Origin: JACADW01 sp963747985
GTDB taxonomy: Bacteria; Acidobacteriota; UBA6911
DNA: 64,000 bases
Assembly: GCA_963747985.1 (NCBI GenBank)
Contig: CAVVHG010000001.1
Location: 891,101-955,100, forward strand
Direction of reading: 5' to 3'
Below are positions 9,033 to 17,556 of this stretch, piece after piece (the first letter of the stretch is position 1; the number at the start of each line of letters is the position of its first letter). The notes beneath the pieces are model-generated. The model saw nothing but the letters and a program-made list of their open reading frames with translations, had not been told where the DNA came from and made no database searches. Position numbers and translations under genes: made by a program.

Positions 9033-9086
9033 CATGTGGGGCGGTTTTCCAACCCGCCCCGGCGGTCTGAAAAGCCGCCGCACATG
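9033..9086. repeat. Two-hairpin palindromic repeat, family A (copy 1)
   Basis: 54 bp bounded by CATGTG and CACATG, which pair as an outer stem enclosing two hairpins: GGGGCGGTTTTCCAACCCGCC and GGCGGTCTGAAAAGCCGCC. Same architecture as 28186-28239 (opposite orientation) and 34937-35010. The remaining intergenic DNA to 9371 is AT-richer and carries no gene I can support; it presumably holds the promoter for the 3D-domain gene. Confidence 0.7.
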
Positions 9087-9371
9087 ATCATCGTTCTACT
9101 TCCATGTGTTTGAGTGTCCACTTTTAATTTTCACTCTTTTTCCACCTTGCGTCAGTTTTTTCCCATTTGGGGGTTGTCGGGCTGAAGTCTGTTCGCTAGC
9201 ATTCTTCCCATGAGATTGCAGCACTTGATATCGGAATCATCGGGTTTCCGGACTGCGGTCCTCCCTCTTTCGCTCTTTTTCTGCTGAAGCGCCTGTAACA
9301 ACTGAATCGGTTCTAGTCTGCACCGGCAAGTTTATGCCCGCTGCAGACCACGTGCTTGAGGAGGTATCTGT

Positions 9372-9872
9372 ATGATTGGAAAGAGGTTTTCGGTTCCCAG
9401 CGGACGACGTGGGATTTCCTGGCTACACCGTTGTCTTTTCGTCGCGGCCTTAATCGGCGCCTGGCAGGTCATTGCTCTCGATCGGGCTAATTTATACAAA
9501 AATAAAGACTTGACGGTTGATAGGGTATTCGATGAGGCCTCAGAGACGCTACGGCCCCGCTCTGAACCACTGCCGTTCGAGGCCACTGCCTACTGCGACT
9601 ACGGCATCACCAAGTCCGGGGTGCAAACCGTGCCGGGAGTTGCGGCAGCCGACCCGTCAGTTCTGCCTCTCGGTTCCCTGATCTTTGTAGAAAACTCAAA
9701 CTACAGGGGTGTTTTCCGCATTCTGGATACAGGCCGGCTTGTAAAGGGTAACATCGTCGATATTTACATGACGCGGTACGACGACGCCGTGAACTTCGGG
9801 CGACAACCCGTCAAAGTCGTCGTCCTGCAATACGGTCCCACCCCTTCTCCCGTGCTGCGCGCCTCGAACTGA
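9372..9872 (+). CDS. 3D-domain protein (double-psi beta-barrel, cell-wall type)
   Basis: 166 residues; GAGGAGGT lies shortly before the ATG. An N-terminal membrane/signal segment (CLFVAALIGAWQVIALDRA) is followed by a 3D domain, named for three conserved Asp: 'FEATAYCDYGITKSGVQTVPGVAAADPSVLPLGSLIFV' , 'RILDTGRLVKGNIVDIYM', and 'ALNFGRQPV'-like ending. The Asp of AADP, of LDTG and of VDIYM are the expected catalytic/structural residues shared with MltA and RpfB/YabE-type proteins. Role: probably peptidoglycan remodelling in the periplasm. It lacks the G5 or LysM modules of Gram-positive homologues. Confidence 0.85.
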   Translation: MIGKRFSVPSGRRGISWLHRCLFVAALIGAWQVIALDRANLYKNKDLTVDRVFDEASETLRPRSEPLPFEATAYCDYGITKSGVQTVPGVAAADPSVLPLGSLIFVENSNYRGVFRILDTGRLVKGNIVDIYMTRYDDAVNFGRQPVKVVVLQYGPTPSPVLRASN

Positions 9873-9905
9873 CCCTTCTCCCTCCTTCGCAAGAGGCCCC
9901 AAGCC

Positions 9906-10943
9906 TCAGTTTCCGTCCCCGCTCTGTTCCGGGGCTTTCTCCGCGTCGCGCCTCAACTGGGTGAGCCTGGCGAAAGTCAGGCCCTCGCGGTTCAAGCACC
10001 ACAGCCCGACAACAAACACAGGCACCATGCACATCACGTAACAGCCGTTGCTGATGCCCGCTGCCTGGGAATGAGGGTCCTGGGCTGACAGGTATCCGGC
10101 GAAGAATTGGATAAGCGCCAGGTTCATGAAGAACTGGAAACCGCCCACGCCGCCAGGAGTCGGGATGGCGACGCCGATTACCGTCAGGGCCATGATGAGC
10201 AGCGCACCTGCGAAAGGAAAACGGTCCAGGTACGCAAGAACCAGGCACCAGAGTTGGGCGGTGATTACCAGCCAGATGGCGACGGAAAGCACGACCGCTT
10301 TGGCAACTGCCGATCCGCTGTGCAGGGCACGGAACCCATCGGCGAAATGGACTACCATGCGCCGGATCGGGCCGGGGATCCAGCCATGCCAGCGACTGCT
10401 GCGCAGCAGAAGCATCAGCACCGCGATGCCGATGCTGGCCGCTGCGAAAACGACGATGGCGTGACGGCGGACGGTGAGGATGATCTCCTCGCCGCGTGGA
10501 GTGTTCGGGATGTAGCGCGGAGCGAAAAAGGCTATGTAGAACCCGAACAGCGCGATCACGGTCATCATATCGAGCACCCGCTCGAGAAATGAGGCGGCGA
10601 TCACGGACGCGGCCGGTATCTTTTCCTTCCTTGCGAGCACCAGCGAGGCCGCCACTTCCCCCACCCGAGGCGGAATCACGTTAACCACGTACTTCACGAG
10701 GGTCAGCGATACCAGGTTCTTCCGCGAGATGCCGGTTTTCGCAGGTTGTAGCAGGACACCCCAGCGTTCCGCCCTCAGGAACATGTGGATGGCGATGAAG
10801 AGCAGCCCCGCGGCAAGCCAGAAGGGATTCGCACGCAGCATCACCTTGAGCGCCGCACCCCAGTCGGGCACTCCCCTGTATACGAGGTACCCAACGATAG
10901 TGGTCAGGCCGAGGCTGATGACAAGATGCCAGATTCTGCTCAT
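9906..10943 (-). CDS. Lysylphosphatidylglycerol synthase TM-region / flippase-like membrane protein (UPF0104)
   Basis: 345 residues with about eight membrane spans (LVISLGLTTIVGYLVY, PFWLAAGLLFIAIHMFLRAERW, MMTVIALFGFYIAFF, AAASIGIAVLMLLL and others). The family signatures are visible: RAERW after the second span, 'VKYVVNVIPPRVGEVAASLVLARKEKI' and 'IPTPGGVGGFQFFMNLALIQFF'. This is the membrane half of MprF-like proteins without the aminoacyl-transferase half, so a lipid or lipid-linked-substrate flippase-like role is inferred. The substrate cannot be told. Lies 57 bases downstream of the HAMP gene on the same strand. Confidence 0.85.
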   Translation of the reverse strand: MSRIWHLVISLGLTTIVGYLVYRGVPDWGAALKVMLRANPFWLAAGLLFIAIHMFLRAERWGVLLQPAKTGISRKNLVSLTLVKYVVNVIPPRVGEVAASLVLARKEKIPAASVIAASFLERVLDMMTVIALFGFYIAFFAPRYIPNTPRGEEIILTVRRHAIVVFAAASIGIAVLMLLLRSSRWHGWIPGPIRRMVVHFADGFRALHSGSAVAKAVVLSVAIWLVITAQLWCLVLAYLDRFPFAGALLIMALTVIGVAIPTPGGVGGFQFFMNLALIQFFAGYLSAQDPHSQAAGISNGCYVMCMVPVFVVGLWCLNREGLTFARLTQLRRDAEKAPEQSGDGN

Positions 10944-11000
10944 GGGGGGCCGGCGACAGGCTACGACGTTCTTATGTCAAGAGACAAGGGGATTTGCCTG

Positions 11001-11753
11001 TCAGTCGCGCGGGGGCAAGGAATTGAGACGCTCCGCTACCGTGTTGAAATCCTTTGCGATTTGGGCGATCTCATCGCTCCGGGAGGTGTCGAGGCGATAG
11101 GAGGATCCGCCTTTCGCCATCGCACGGGTCCCTTCCGCCAGGCTGTTCAGCGGGATGGAAACCGAGCGCACGATCAGGAGGGAGATCAGACCGCCGGCGA
11201 CCGCGACACCGGTCGCCAGCACCCAGGAGACTCGCTCGGTCCGGCGTGCAATCGCGCGCGCCTCTTCAGCCTGCGCTTCAATTGTCATCAGGCTGGCCTG
11301 GTACAGCGTCCGTGTCTGAGTCTTGAGCCGGTCCAGGTCTTCAGCCAGGCCAGGGGGAATCTCGCCCGGCTTTGAGACCGTCGGTACGCGTTCCAGGTTT
11401 CCCAGGAATTGCTGCCAGAACCCGGAGAGTCGCTCGGCTTCCCTGTTCTCCGATTCCGAGCGGATGTCAGCCCGCAGTTGCTGCAAGTCCGAGTGGAACG
11501 TTTCGCGAAGGGAATCGATCTGTTTACGTGCCTCAGGATCACTCTCCCGGAAGTATCGCCCGGCGTTCTCCGCGATCAGCTCTGCGTCCTGCATCAACTC
11601 CAGCGAGGTCGTGGCAGCGCTCGTGCCGGATCCTGCCGTGTCTTCGATGAGAACCTGCAGGCGGCGGATGGCATAAACCTGAATCCCTGCGAGGAGGAGA
11701 AGGGAGGCGAGGAGAATCCCGTAACCCAGACTGATGCGGCTCGACACCTTCAT
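11001..11753 (-). CDS. HAMP-domain sensor protein lacking an output domain
   Basis: 250 residues from the ATG at 11753, which has AGGAG five bases upstream; the frame is open further but without a ribosome site. Layout: TM1 (ISLGYGILLASLLLLAGIQVYAI), a helical periplasmic bundle of about 140 residues with heptad pattern (4-helix-bundle MCP type), TM2 (VSWVLATGVAVAGGLISLLIV), then a HAMP domain (RSVSIPLNSLAEGTRAMAKGGSSYRLDTSRSDEIAQIAKDFNTVAERL). It stops right after HAMP, where a kinase or methyl-accepting domain would normally start. Either a C-terminal truncation or a partner protein for another receptor. Confidence 0.8.
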   Translation of the reverse strand: MKVSSRISLGYGILLASLLLLAGIQVYAIRRLQVLIEDTAGSGTSAATTSLELMQDAELIAENAGRYFRESDPEARKQIDSLRETFHSDLQQLRADIRSESENREAERLSGFWQQFLGNLERVPTVSKPGEIPPGLAEDLDRLKTQTRTLYQASLMTIEAQAEEARAIARRTERVSWVLATGVAVAGGLISLLIVRSVSIPLNSLAEGTRAMAKGGSSYRLDTSRSDEIAQIAKDFNTVAERLNSLPPRD

Positions 11754-11829
11754 ATGACGGCTCCTGATCTCTGTGCTCTCAAGGCAGCGGGCCGGTGCGG
11801 GCACGCGCCGCATCTGGAAGCTCGCGATG

Positions 11830-12050
11830 ATGCTGGCTTTCAGCCCTTCTCGGTCGATAAGCACAATTCCCGGGGCTTCGCACCAGGCGGCTACGGGGCG
11901 GGCCTTCGGGAGTCAAAACCATACTCGAATCGGCATGTTGAGCGCTGAAAGCGCGTTCTCATACCAGCCCGGGGCGAAGCCCCGGGTTTGCGTGCACGAG
12001 AAGAAACCAAGGGCTGAAGGCCCGTTTCATAAATCCTTGGGCAGCCGCGC
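11830..12050 (-). repeat. Dispersed palindromic repeat, family D (inverted relative to 4604)
   Basis: Intergenic hairpin cluster: GCGCTGAAAGCGC, GGGGCGAAGCCCC and GGGCTGAAGGCCC, with the 'gaaaccaagggctgaaggcc' spacing that is the reverse complement of the block at 4604-4695. The last bases up to 12095 contain a GC palindrome (GCCGCGCCGGTGGCGCGG) that may terminate one of the flanking minus-strand genes. Confidence 0.6.
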
Positions 12051-12095
12051 CGGTGGCGCGGTGGGCCTACTTTGTCATCGCAGGCTCTGCTGCTG

Positions 12096-14135
12096 TCACT
12101 TTCTGCCCTCAAGGTCCCGGATCACGAATCGAACCATGGCCTCGAGCAGTGCGCTGCGCGGGTAGTGGTTCTTGTCGGCCCCCGCCCCGATTGACTCGTC
12201 CGATGTCTCGAAAGGCACGGCCACCGCAAAGTGATCCGCCAGGGCGGCTCCGAGGCGTGTTGAGCCCGGCACCGTCGCATCCTCGACGGTCAGTTGGCCA
12301 TCCACCTTGTCGGAGTAGGCGGACATTATCTGCCAGGTCTGCGCCAGCAGTTGGGATGTATTGGACTTTCCGGAGATCGCTGCCAGGGAATAGGTGGGCA
12401 CGACCGGGTCCGGATACTTCGACAGGAAGGCCCGCCGGGTTGACTGGCGCAGGCTCTTGAAGCCTGCAGCCAGGTCGCCCTGGCAGCCCTTCAGATTGTA
12501 CTTTTGTATCCAGGCCTTCGCCATGTCAGGGACCAGATCTGCGACAGGGGATCCCCCAACCGCACCTGCAACGCTGATGAATGCCGCCACCGCCCTGGCC
12601 GCGCTCGGTTCACGTACAAGCGCCTCCTGAACATCAGGTGCACCCTTGCTGTAGCCAATCAAGATGAATTTGCGCGGGTTACCCTGCATCTTTTTCTTCA
12701 AGGACTCGGCTATCACGCGAGCATTATCCTCGCAACTGTCGTTGGGCACGGAGAGGAACTCGACGTCCAGCCCGTACTTCTGCCGCAGGTACTCCTGACC
12801 CTCCTTGTAGGCCGGGGCTTTGGGGATGCAGGTGTTCAGAAGCCCGCCGACGATCAAGACCCGGTAGGTGTTCGGAATCGCCGGCAGACCCACTTGCTGC
12901 GTCGGGGGAGTCTCGAGGTATTCCGAGCAATCCCCCCACTCACCGCCGTCCGGGTTTTCTTCTCTCAGGACGGAACAGAACAGGTCCGAGAAGGCCTGCC
13001 TGGAGTCGCCCGCCTCCGGCTTGAGGACGATGACCAGCGTTCTTCCGTCGGAGTAAAAGGTCTCACCGTGCGCAGTCTTGGCTTCCTTCAGCGGGTTGGC
13101 TGGAGTCACGTAGTACTTGCCGATGGTGAGCCCTGTTGTTTCGAGCGACTGGCCGATGAATTCGCGCTCCTGGTCGGTGTCGGGATCAATCTTGTGAGTG
13201 ACTCCGCCCGTGCGCTGGTCGCGATCGAAGCCGATGTCGTGCGTGCCCGCGCCTGCCCAGAGGATCCGCCCGTCGACCTGGAACGGCGCTTTCCAGAGGC
13301 GGAAATGGTGCCGGGAGGCGACTACCCTGAGCGGATCTGCGTGGGCATAGCCGAAATCCTGAGGCCTGCCGAAGAGCATAAGCTCGCTCATCGGCAACTG
13401 GGTGTAGGCCTGGCGTGACAAGACAGCGATGGCAGCCTGGATCAAGGCATCCTTGGCGCTTCGATTGACAACGACCCAGCCGGCAGCCCTGAGCGCCTCT
13501 TTCACCTGGTCCTCGGAGCCGATGATCAGGAAGTTCACCCGATCGCCCGGATTGCCGTCAGCATCGCTGACCCGAGCAGGTACCTGATCGAGCGTCTCCC
13601 GGGTGATCTGAGGCAGAGGCTGCTGAGGTGGTGGATTCGCACCTGTGGATTGCTGCACGATCTCCGCTTTGACGCGGAAGCTGCCCTCGGCCTTCTCGCT
13701 TTCCGGTTGGTTGATTCCGAGGTAGAGCCGGCCGCCAGTCGCTGCCCTGCTCTCACGCCCCGATCCGATCAGGAACGGTCTTGATTCGGCGCCGTCTCCG
13801 ATGCGTCCGAGGAGGGCGCCGGCGTTGGCGTCGTTCAGCGGAAAGATGCGCAGAAGGTCCAGCCATTCCCGTACGACTCCGTCAGGCCCGCTGTCGCGGT
13901 ATTTCGACATGCGAATGGTTCCGGATGCCGAGAAACGGAGCAGGTCGCCTTGCCGGACGTCAATTCCAGTGTCGAGCCATGGCGGGCTTCCGGCAACGTC
14001 GAACTCGCGTTGGTTCTTCTGAATCACCGCGGGCGATAGAGTGGAGGAGACCTGCAGACCTGCAAGTGCACCGAGAGCCAGGAACGCCGTCAGTCTGCGT
14101 ATCCATCCAGGCACGGGCGCGCGGCTCAGTTTCAC
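12096..14135 (-). CDS. Exported LecA-like / LssY C-terminal / alpha-beta hydrolase protein
   Basis: About 679 residues from a GTG at 14135; GTG 14153 and TTG 14183 are in frame and none has a clear ribosome site, so the start is uncertain. A signal/anchor (LTAFLALGALAGLQVSS) is followed by a PA-IL lectin-like beta-sandwich (about 40-170; 'DVRQGDLLRFSASGTIRM', 'GALLGRIGD', 'GRLYLGINQPE'), a Pro/Gln linker, an LssY C-terminal domain (about 190-370; 'DRVNFLIIGSEDQVKEALRAAGW', 'WAGAGTHDIGFDRD') and a C-terminal domain with nucleophile elbow GYSKG and a late 'DHFAVAVP' that could supply the catalytic His. Likely envelope hydrolase acting on glycan or lipid substrates; substrate unknown. Confidence 0.8.
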   Translation of the reverse strand: MKLSRAPVPGWIRRLTAFLALGALAGLQVSSTLSPAVIQKNQREFDVAGSPPWLDTGIDVRQGDLLRFSASGTIRMSKYRDSGPDGVVREWLDLLRIFPLNDANAGALLGRIGDGAESRPFLIGSGRESRAATGGRLYLGINQPESEKAEGSFRVKAEIVQQSTGANPPPQQPLPQITRETLDQVPARVSDADGNPGDRVNFLIIGSEDQVKEALRAAGWVVVNRSAKDALIQAAIAVLSRQAYTQLPMSELMLFGRPQDFGYAHADPLRVVASRHHFRLWKAPFQVDGRILWAGAGTHDIGFDRDQRTGGVTHKIDPDTDQEREFIGQSLETTGLTIGKYYVTPANPLKEAKTAHGETFYSDGRTLVIVLKPEAGDSRQAFSDLFCSVLREENPDGGEWGDCSEYLETPPTQQVGLPAIPNTYRVLIVGGLLNTCIPKAPAYKEGQEYLRQKYGLDVEFLSVPNDSCEDNARVIAESLKKKMQGNPRKFILIGYSKGAPDVQEALVREPSAARAVAAFISVAGAVGGSPVADLVPDMAKAWIQKYNLKGCQGDLAAGFKSLRQSTRRAFLSKYPDPVVPTYSLAAISGKSNTSQLLAQTWQIMSAYSDKVDGQLTVEDATVPGSTRLGAALADHFAVAVPFETSDESIGAGADKNHYPRSALLEAMVRFVIRDLEGRK

Positions 14136-14244
14136 TTGATCACCGTATGTCACGAATATACAGGGAGGAGAGGACCAAGGCAATCCCTGCCGCGCTTCTC
14201 CGTGGTTCAGACAGTGAAGACTACGAGACTGGTGACGCGTGACA

Positions 14245-15012
14245 GGCAGCCTGCGCTGCAGGGACGCTGTTCAACCCATTCAGGGTTGACACCTTCTGAT
14301 CATCCTGATCCCCGGGGTTTGCACCCCGGGCTGTTCTATTCGACGCTTTCAGCGTCGTCGGCTTCGATCGCGGCTGGCATCCGTGAGGCATCGGCGCCAC
14401 CGGTGAATCAATGGACTGAACGGCATGGTCACTCTCAGTCCCCACGCGCAGTACGTCAGTCCCGACCCCGAAGGCAGCCTGCGCCGCGGGGGCGCTGTTC
14501 AACCCCTACAGGGTTGACATCCTCTGATCATCCTGATCCCGGGGTTTGCACCCCGGGCTGTTCTATTCGACGCTTTCAGCGTCGTCGGTGTCGATCGCGG
14601 CTGGCATCTGTGAGGCATCGGCGCCACCGGCGTGTCAATGGGCTGAACGGCATGGTCACTCTCAGTCCCCGCGCGCAGTACGTCGGACTCGACCCCGAAG
14701 GCAGCCTGCGCTGCAAGGGCGCTGTTCAACCCATTCAGGGTTGACATCTTCTGATCATCCTGATCCCCGGGGTTTGCACCCCGGGCTGTTCTATTCGACG
14801 CTTTCAGCGTCGTCGGCGTCGATCGCGGCTGGCATCCGTGAGGCATCGGCGCCACCGGCGAGTCAATGGGCTGGACGGCATGGTCACTCTCAGTCCCCAC
14901 GCGCAGTATGTCGGACTCGACCCCGAAGGGGGTCGAACAGATCAGCCCGGGGTGCAAACCCCGGGGAGGATCGGATCTGCCGCAAGGCCCAACCCTGTAA
15001 GGGTTGGACAGC
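14245..15012. repeat. Tandem and inverted palindromic repeat, family C (three 227-228 bp units)
   Basis: Three direct units start with 'ggcagcctgcg' at 14245, 14473 and 14700 (periods 228 and 227). Each contains the hairpins CAACCCATTCAGGGTTG, CCCCGGGGTTTGCACCCCGGG and GACGCTTTCAGCGTC. The block ends with inverted copies (CCCGGGGTGCAAACCCCGGGG at 14946, AACCCTGTAAGGGTTGGACAGC at 14991), so outer ends face each other. Open frames through the block on both strands are shadows of the repeat. From 15013 to 15236 I see only the short leader of the next gene. Confidence 0.8.
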
Positions 15013-15236
15013 GATCACCTGACGAGACGAGGTGACTTCAATCCCCACGATCCGAATCAAAGGAACTTCTGCCAGTGTCCCGGAGGGGCACGGTGAAAAT
15101 TGCCCGGCACTTTGGTGCCGGGATCAGGTGAAAATGCGGGGACGATTTCCGTAGGGACGACTGATCGAGGGCAGCGAAGAGCTCAATCCAGTGTAAATCC
15201 AGGCGTGTCCTGCTATCCTGTCGGGACAAAAGGATC

Positions 15237-16427
15237 ATGACAGGACTACAGCTGCTGGCACTCGCCGATGATCTGACAGGAGCCATGGAGGCAGGCGCGC
15301 AGTTTGCCGCGCGCGGTATCACCTCGATTGTCACGGCCGAAGACAGTCTCCGGCCCGCGGGCTTCGAAGAAACCGTCCGTGTCCTGGTCATCGATACCGG
15401 TACCCGCCACCTGTCGGCCTCGCAGGCCAGGCAGAAAGTGCATCGACTTGCCTGCGCGGCGAGAGAGCGAGGCATTCCTTTCATATACAAGAAGACCGAC
15501 TCGACCCTGCGCGGCAACATCGGCAGTGAACTCGACGCACTGATGGCTGCTTTCCCGGACCTCCCGCTCCTGTATGCTCCTGCCTACCCGCGGATGGGGC
15601 GCACGGTGCGCGAGGGTATTCTGTATGTTGACGGGGTGCCCGTGAGCGAGACGGCATTTGGCGCCGACCGCCTGAACCCGGTGAGGACGAGTGCCATCCC
15701 GCGTCTGCTTCAGGGGGAGACGCCCGGCCTCCGGGTTGTATCGACGAGGCCTGGCGATGTCGGCCGGATGAGGGCGCCCGCGGCTTATGTCGTTGATGGC
15801 CAGACAGAAGACGACATGCGCACAGCGGCGAACGGTTTTGCAGGGTCTGGTGCTTATCGCCTGGCTGCCGGACCCGCAGGCTTTGCCGGCTGCCTGGCAG
15901 ATCATCTGCCGCTTGAGAGATCGCAGCCCGCTCCATGGCCTTCCATCGGGAGTTGTCTTGTTGTCTGCGGCAGCCTGCACGAAGTGTCGCGCCGGCAGTT
16001 TGATGATGCAATGTCAGCGGGATGGCAGCTGTCCAGCCCGGAGCGCGCGGTCGGGGACCTTGCACGCTGGCATTGGGTTCTCACCGCGGCCTCGGATTTT
16101 TCCACGCTCGCCGGCGAGCCGTTAGCTGATTGTGTAGGCCGGATCACCGCGGACATAGTGGGACAGTTCGTGCCGGACGCGCTGTTCGTTTTTGGCGGCG
16201 ACACCGCCGGGGGAATCCTGAGGGCGCTTGGGAAGCCGATGCTGCGGCCCGTGGGCGAGGTCCTGCCCGGAGTTCCACTGGCGGTTGTCGGCGGCGAAGC
16301 GGCGGGTCCGGGAATCGAACGAAAAGAACAGGCCCTTATCCTGATTGCGAAGGCGGGTGGTTTCGGGCCTCCGGATATTCTGGCACAGGTTCGCGCCCGC
16401 CTTGGTCGGAGCGGAGCGGAGGGATGA
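15237..16427 (+). CDS. Four-carbon acid sugar kinase family protein (DtnK/OtnK-like)
   Basis: 396 residues; AGGA lies four bases before the ATG. The N-terminal DUF1537 domain shows ALADDLTGAMEAGAQFA (substrate-binding Asp-Asp), VIDTGTRHL and KKTDSTLRGNIGSELDA; the C-terminal nucleotide-binding domain shows FGGDTAGGILRALG and PGVPLAVVGG. Family members phosphorylate D-threonate, D-erythronate or related four-carbon acids at O4 with ATP in the cytoplasm. The stop overlaps the next gene, a PdxA-like dehydrogenase, exactly the pairing used to turn D-threonate into dihydroxyacetone phosphate. The exact epimer used cannot be read from sequence. Confidence 0.9.
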   Translation: MTGLQLLALADDLTGAMEAGAQFAARGITSIVTAEDSLRPAGFEETVRVLVIDTGTRHLSASQARQKVHRLACAARERGIPFIYKKTDSTLRGNIGSELDALMAAFPDLPLLYAPAYPRMGRTVREGILYVDGVPVSETAFGADRLNPVRTSAIPRLLQGETPGLRVVSTRPGDVGRMRAPAAYVVDGQTEDDMRTAANGFAGSGAYRLAAGPAGFAGCLADHLPLERSQPAPWPSIGSCLVVCGSLHEVSRRQFDDAMSAGWQLSSPERAVGDLARWHWVLTAASDFSTLAGEPLADCVGRITADIVGQFVPDALFVFGGDTAGGILRALGKPMLRPVGEVLPGVPLAVVGGEAAGPGIERKEQALILIAKAGGFGPPDILAQVRARLGRSGAEG

Positions 16428-17398
16428 TGCTTATTGGCGTCACGGCAGGGGACAGCTGCGGTATCGGACCGGAAATCATACTCAGGTCTTTCAGCCGGGG
16501 AGAAGTCACCCACGCGGTGGTCGTTTACGGCGATATGGATATCCTCGACTACTACAATAATCTGCTGGGCTGCCAGGTGCCCCTGAAGCAGACAGCTGAA
16601 CCGCTGCAATATGTTGAAGGGTCTCTGAACGTGATCGATTCCGGGAGCCTGCGCCGCGAACGACTGACCGTCGGCAGGGTGAACCGGGAATCGGGGAAAG
16701 CCGCGAGAGAATACGTACTGTCGGCCGCGCGTGACGCACTGGCAGGCCGCATCGATGCCATGGTCACTCTGCCCATCAGCAAGGAAGCGACTCAGTTGTC
16801 GGATCCCGCATTCATCGGGCACACCGAACTGATCGGCAATTTGTGCGGCGTGAAGGATGTCACCATCATGCTCGCCTCCGACCAGCTGATTGTGACCCAT
16901 GTCAGCACGCACGTCTCCCTGTCGAACGCGATCGGGTTGGTCAAGAAGGAGCGCATCTGCACGATCATTCGCCTGACCTGTGAAGCGCTCCGCAAACTCA
17001 AAGGGGAGCCGCGTATCGCGGTGGCTGGGCTGAACCCTCACGCCGGTGAGAACGGCTTGTTCGGCGACCAGGAGAGCAGGGAGATCCGGCCTGCCGTCGA
17101 ATGGGCGCGGGATCAAGGGCTGCCGGTGGAAGGACCTTTCCCACCCGACACCGTATTCTACCTTGCAGTTCATCGGAAGAAATTCGACGCGGTCATATGT
17201 ATGTATCACGACCAGGGTCACATCCCGCTCAAGCTGCTCGACTTCGAAGGAGGAGTCAACGTGGCGCTGGGACTCCCCATAGTCCGTACATCCGTCGACC
17301 ACGGCACAGCCTTCGATATCGCCGGGCAGGGAGTCGCGTCGACCCGGAGTTTCGTCCGTGCGCTCGACTTCGCCGCCCGGCTGTCAGCCCTTGGGTAA
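16424..17398 (+). CDS. PdxA-family 4-phospho-D-threonate/erythronate dehydrogenase
   Basis: 324 residues from ATG 16424 (ATGA overlap with the kinase); ATG 16427 is equally possible with the GGAGGG site. PdxA features are complete: 'GVTAGDSCGIGPEII', phosphate/metal residues GHTEL, 'MYHDQGHIPLK' and 'SVDHGTAFDIAGQG'. PdxA proper oxidises 4-phosphohydroxy-threonine in pyridoxal phosphate synthesis; the PdxA2 branch, found beside DUF1537 kinases, oxidatively decarboxylates 4-phospho-D-threonate or D-erythronate to dihydroxyacetone phosphate and CO2. The context favours the catabolic role. No transporter or regulator sits with the pair. Confidence 0.88.
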   Translation: MMLIGVTAGDSCGIGPEIILRSFSRGEVTHAVVVYGDMDILDYYNNLLGCQVPLKQTAEPLQYVEGSLNVIDSGSLRRERLTVGRVNRESGKAAREYVLSAARDALAGRIDAMVTLPISKEATQLSDPAFIGHTELIGNLCGVKDVTIMLASDQLIVTHVSTHVSLSNAIGLVKKERICTIIRLTCEALRKLKGEPRIAVAGLNPHAGENGLFGDQESREIRPAVEWARDQGLPVEGPFPPDTVFYLAVHRKKFDAVICMYHDQGHIPLKLLDFEGGVNVALGLPIVRTSVDHGTAFDIAGQGVASTRSFVRALDFAARLSALG

Positions 17399-17478
17399 AT
17401 CGGGACTGTGCCCGACAGCGACAGCGAGGACCTTTTGCGCTTGACCGCAACGTGTTGTGTAACCAACGCTTCTCTGCG

Positions 17479-17495
17479 TTAACCCAATCTTAACA
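17479..17495 (+). promoter_or_regulatory. Putative PHO box upstream of pstS
   Basis: Two hexamers, TTAACC at 17479 and TTAACA at 17490, are spaced 11 bases start to start. This matches the 11 bp-periodic direct repeats (TTAACA type) bound by PhoB/PhoP response regulators. It lies 62 bases before the pstS start, and a PhoB-like gene is in the same operon, which supports phosphate-starvation control. Only two half-sites are clear. Confidence 0.5.
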
Positions 17496-17556
17496 AGACC
17501 CTAGTCACTTGCTCACACTCCAGTCGCACACTCTAGGGCTAATCGAGGGAGGATCT

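Noticed and set aside
9087..9371. Riboswitch upstream of the 3D-domain gene (such genes often have one)
   Set aside because: No c-di-AMP or c-di-GMP riboswitch core could be matched by eye.
14221..15035. Long open frames on both strands through the 14 kb repeats
   Set aside because: Both strands are open only because the repeat units lack stops; the translated sequence mirrors the hairpins and there is no coding signature.
15902..17302. 466-codon minus-strand frame opposite the PdxA gene
   Set aside because: Antisense shadow; no motifs and no start signal.
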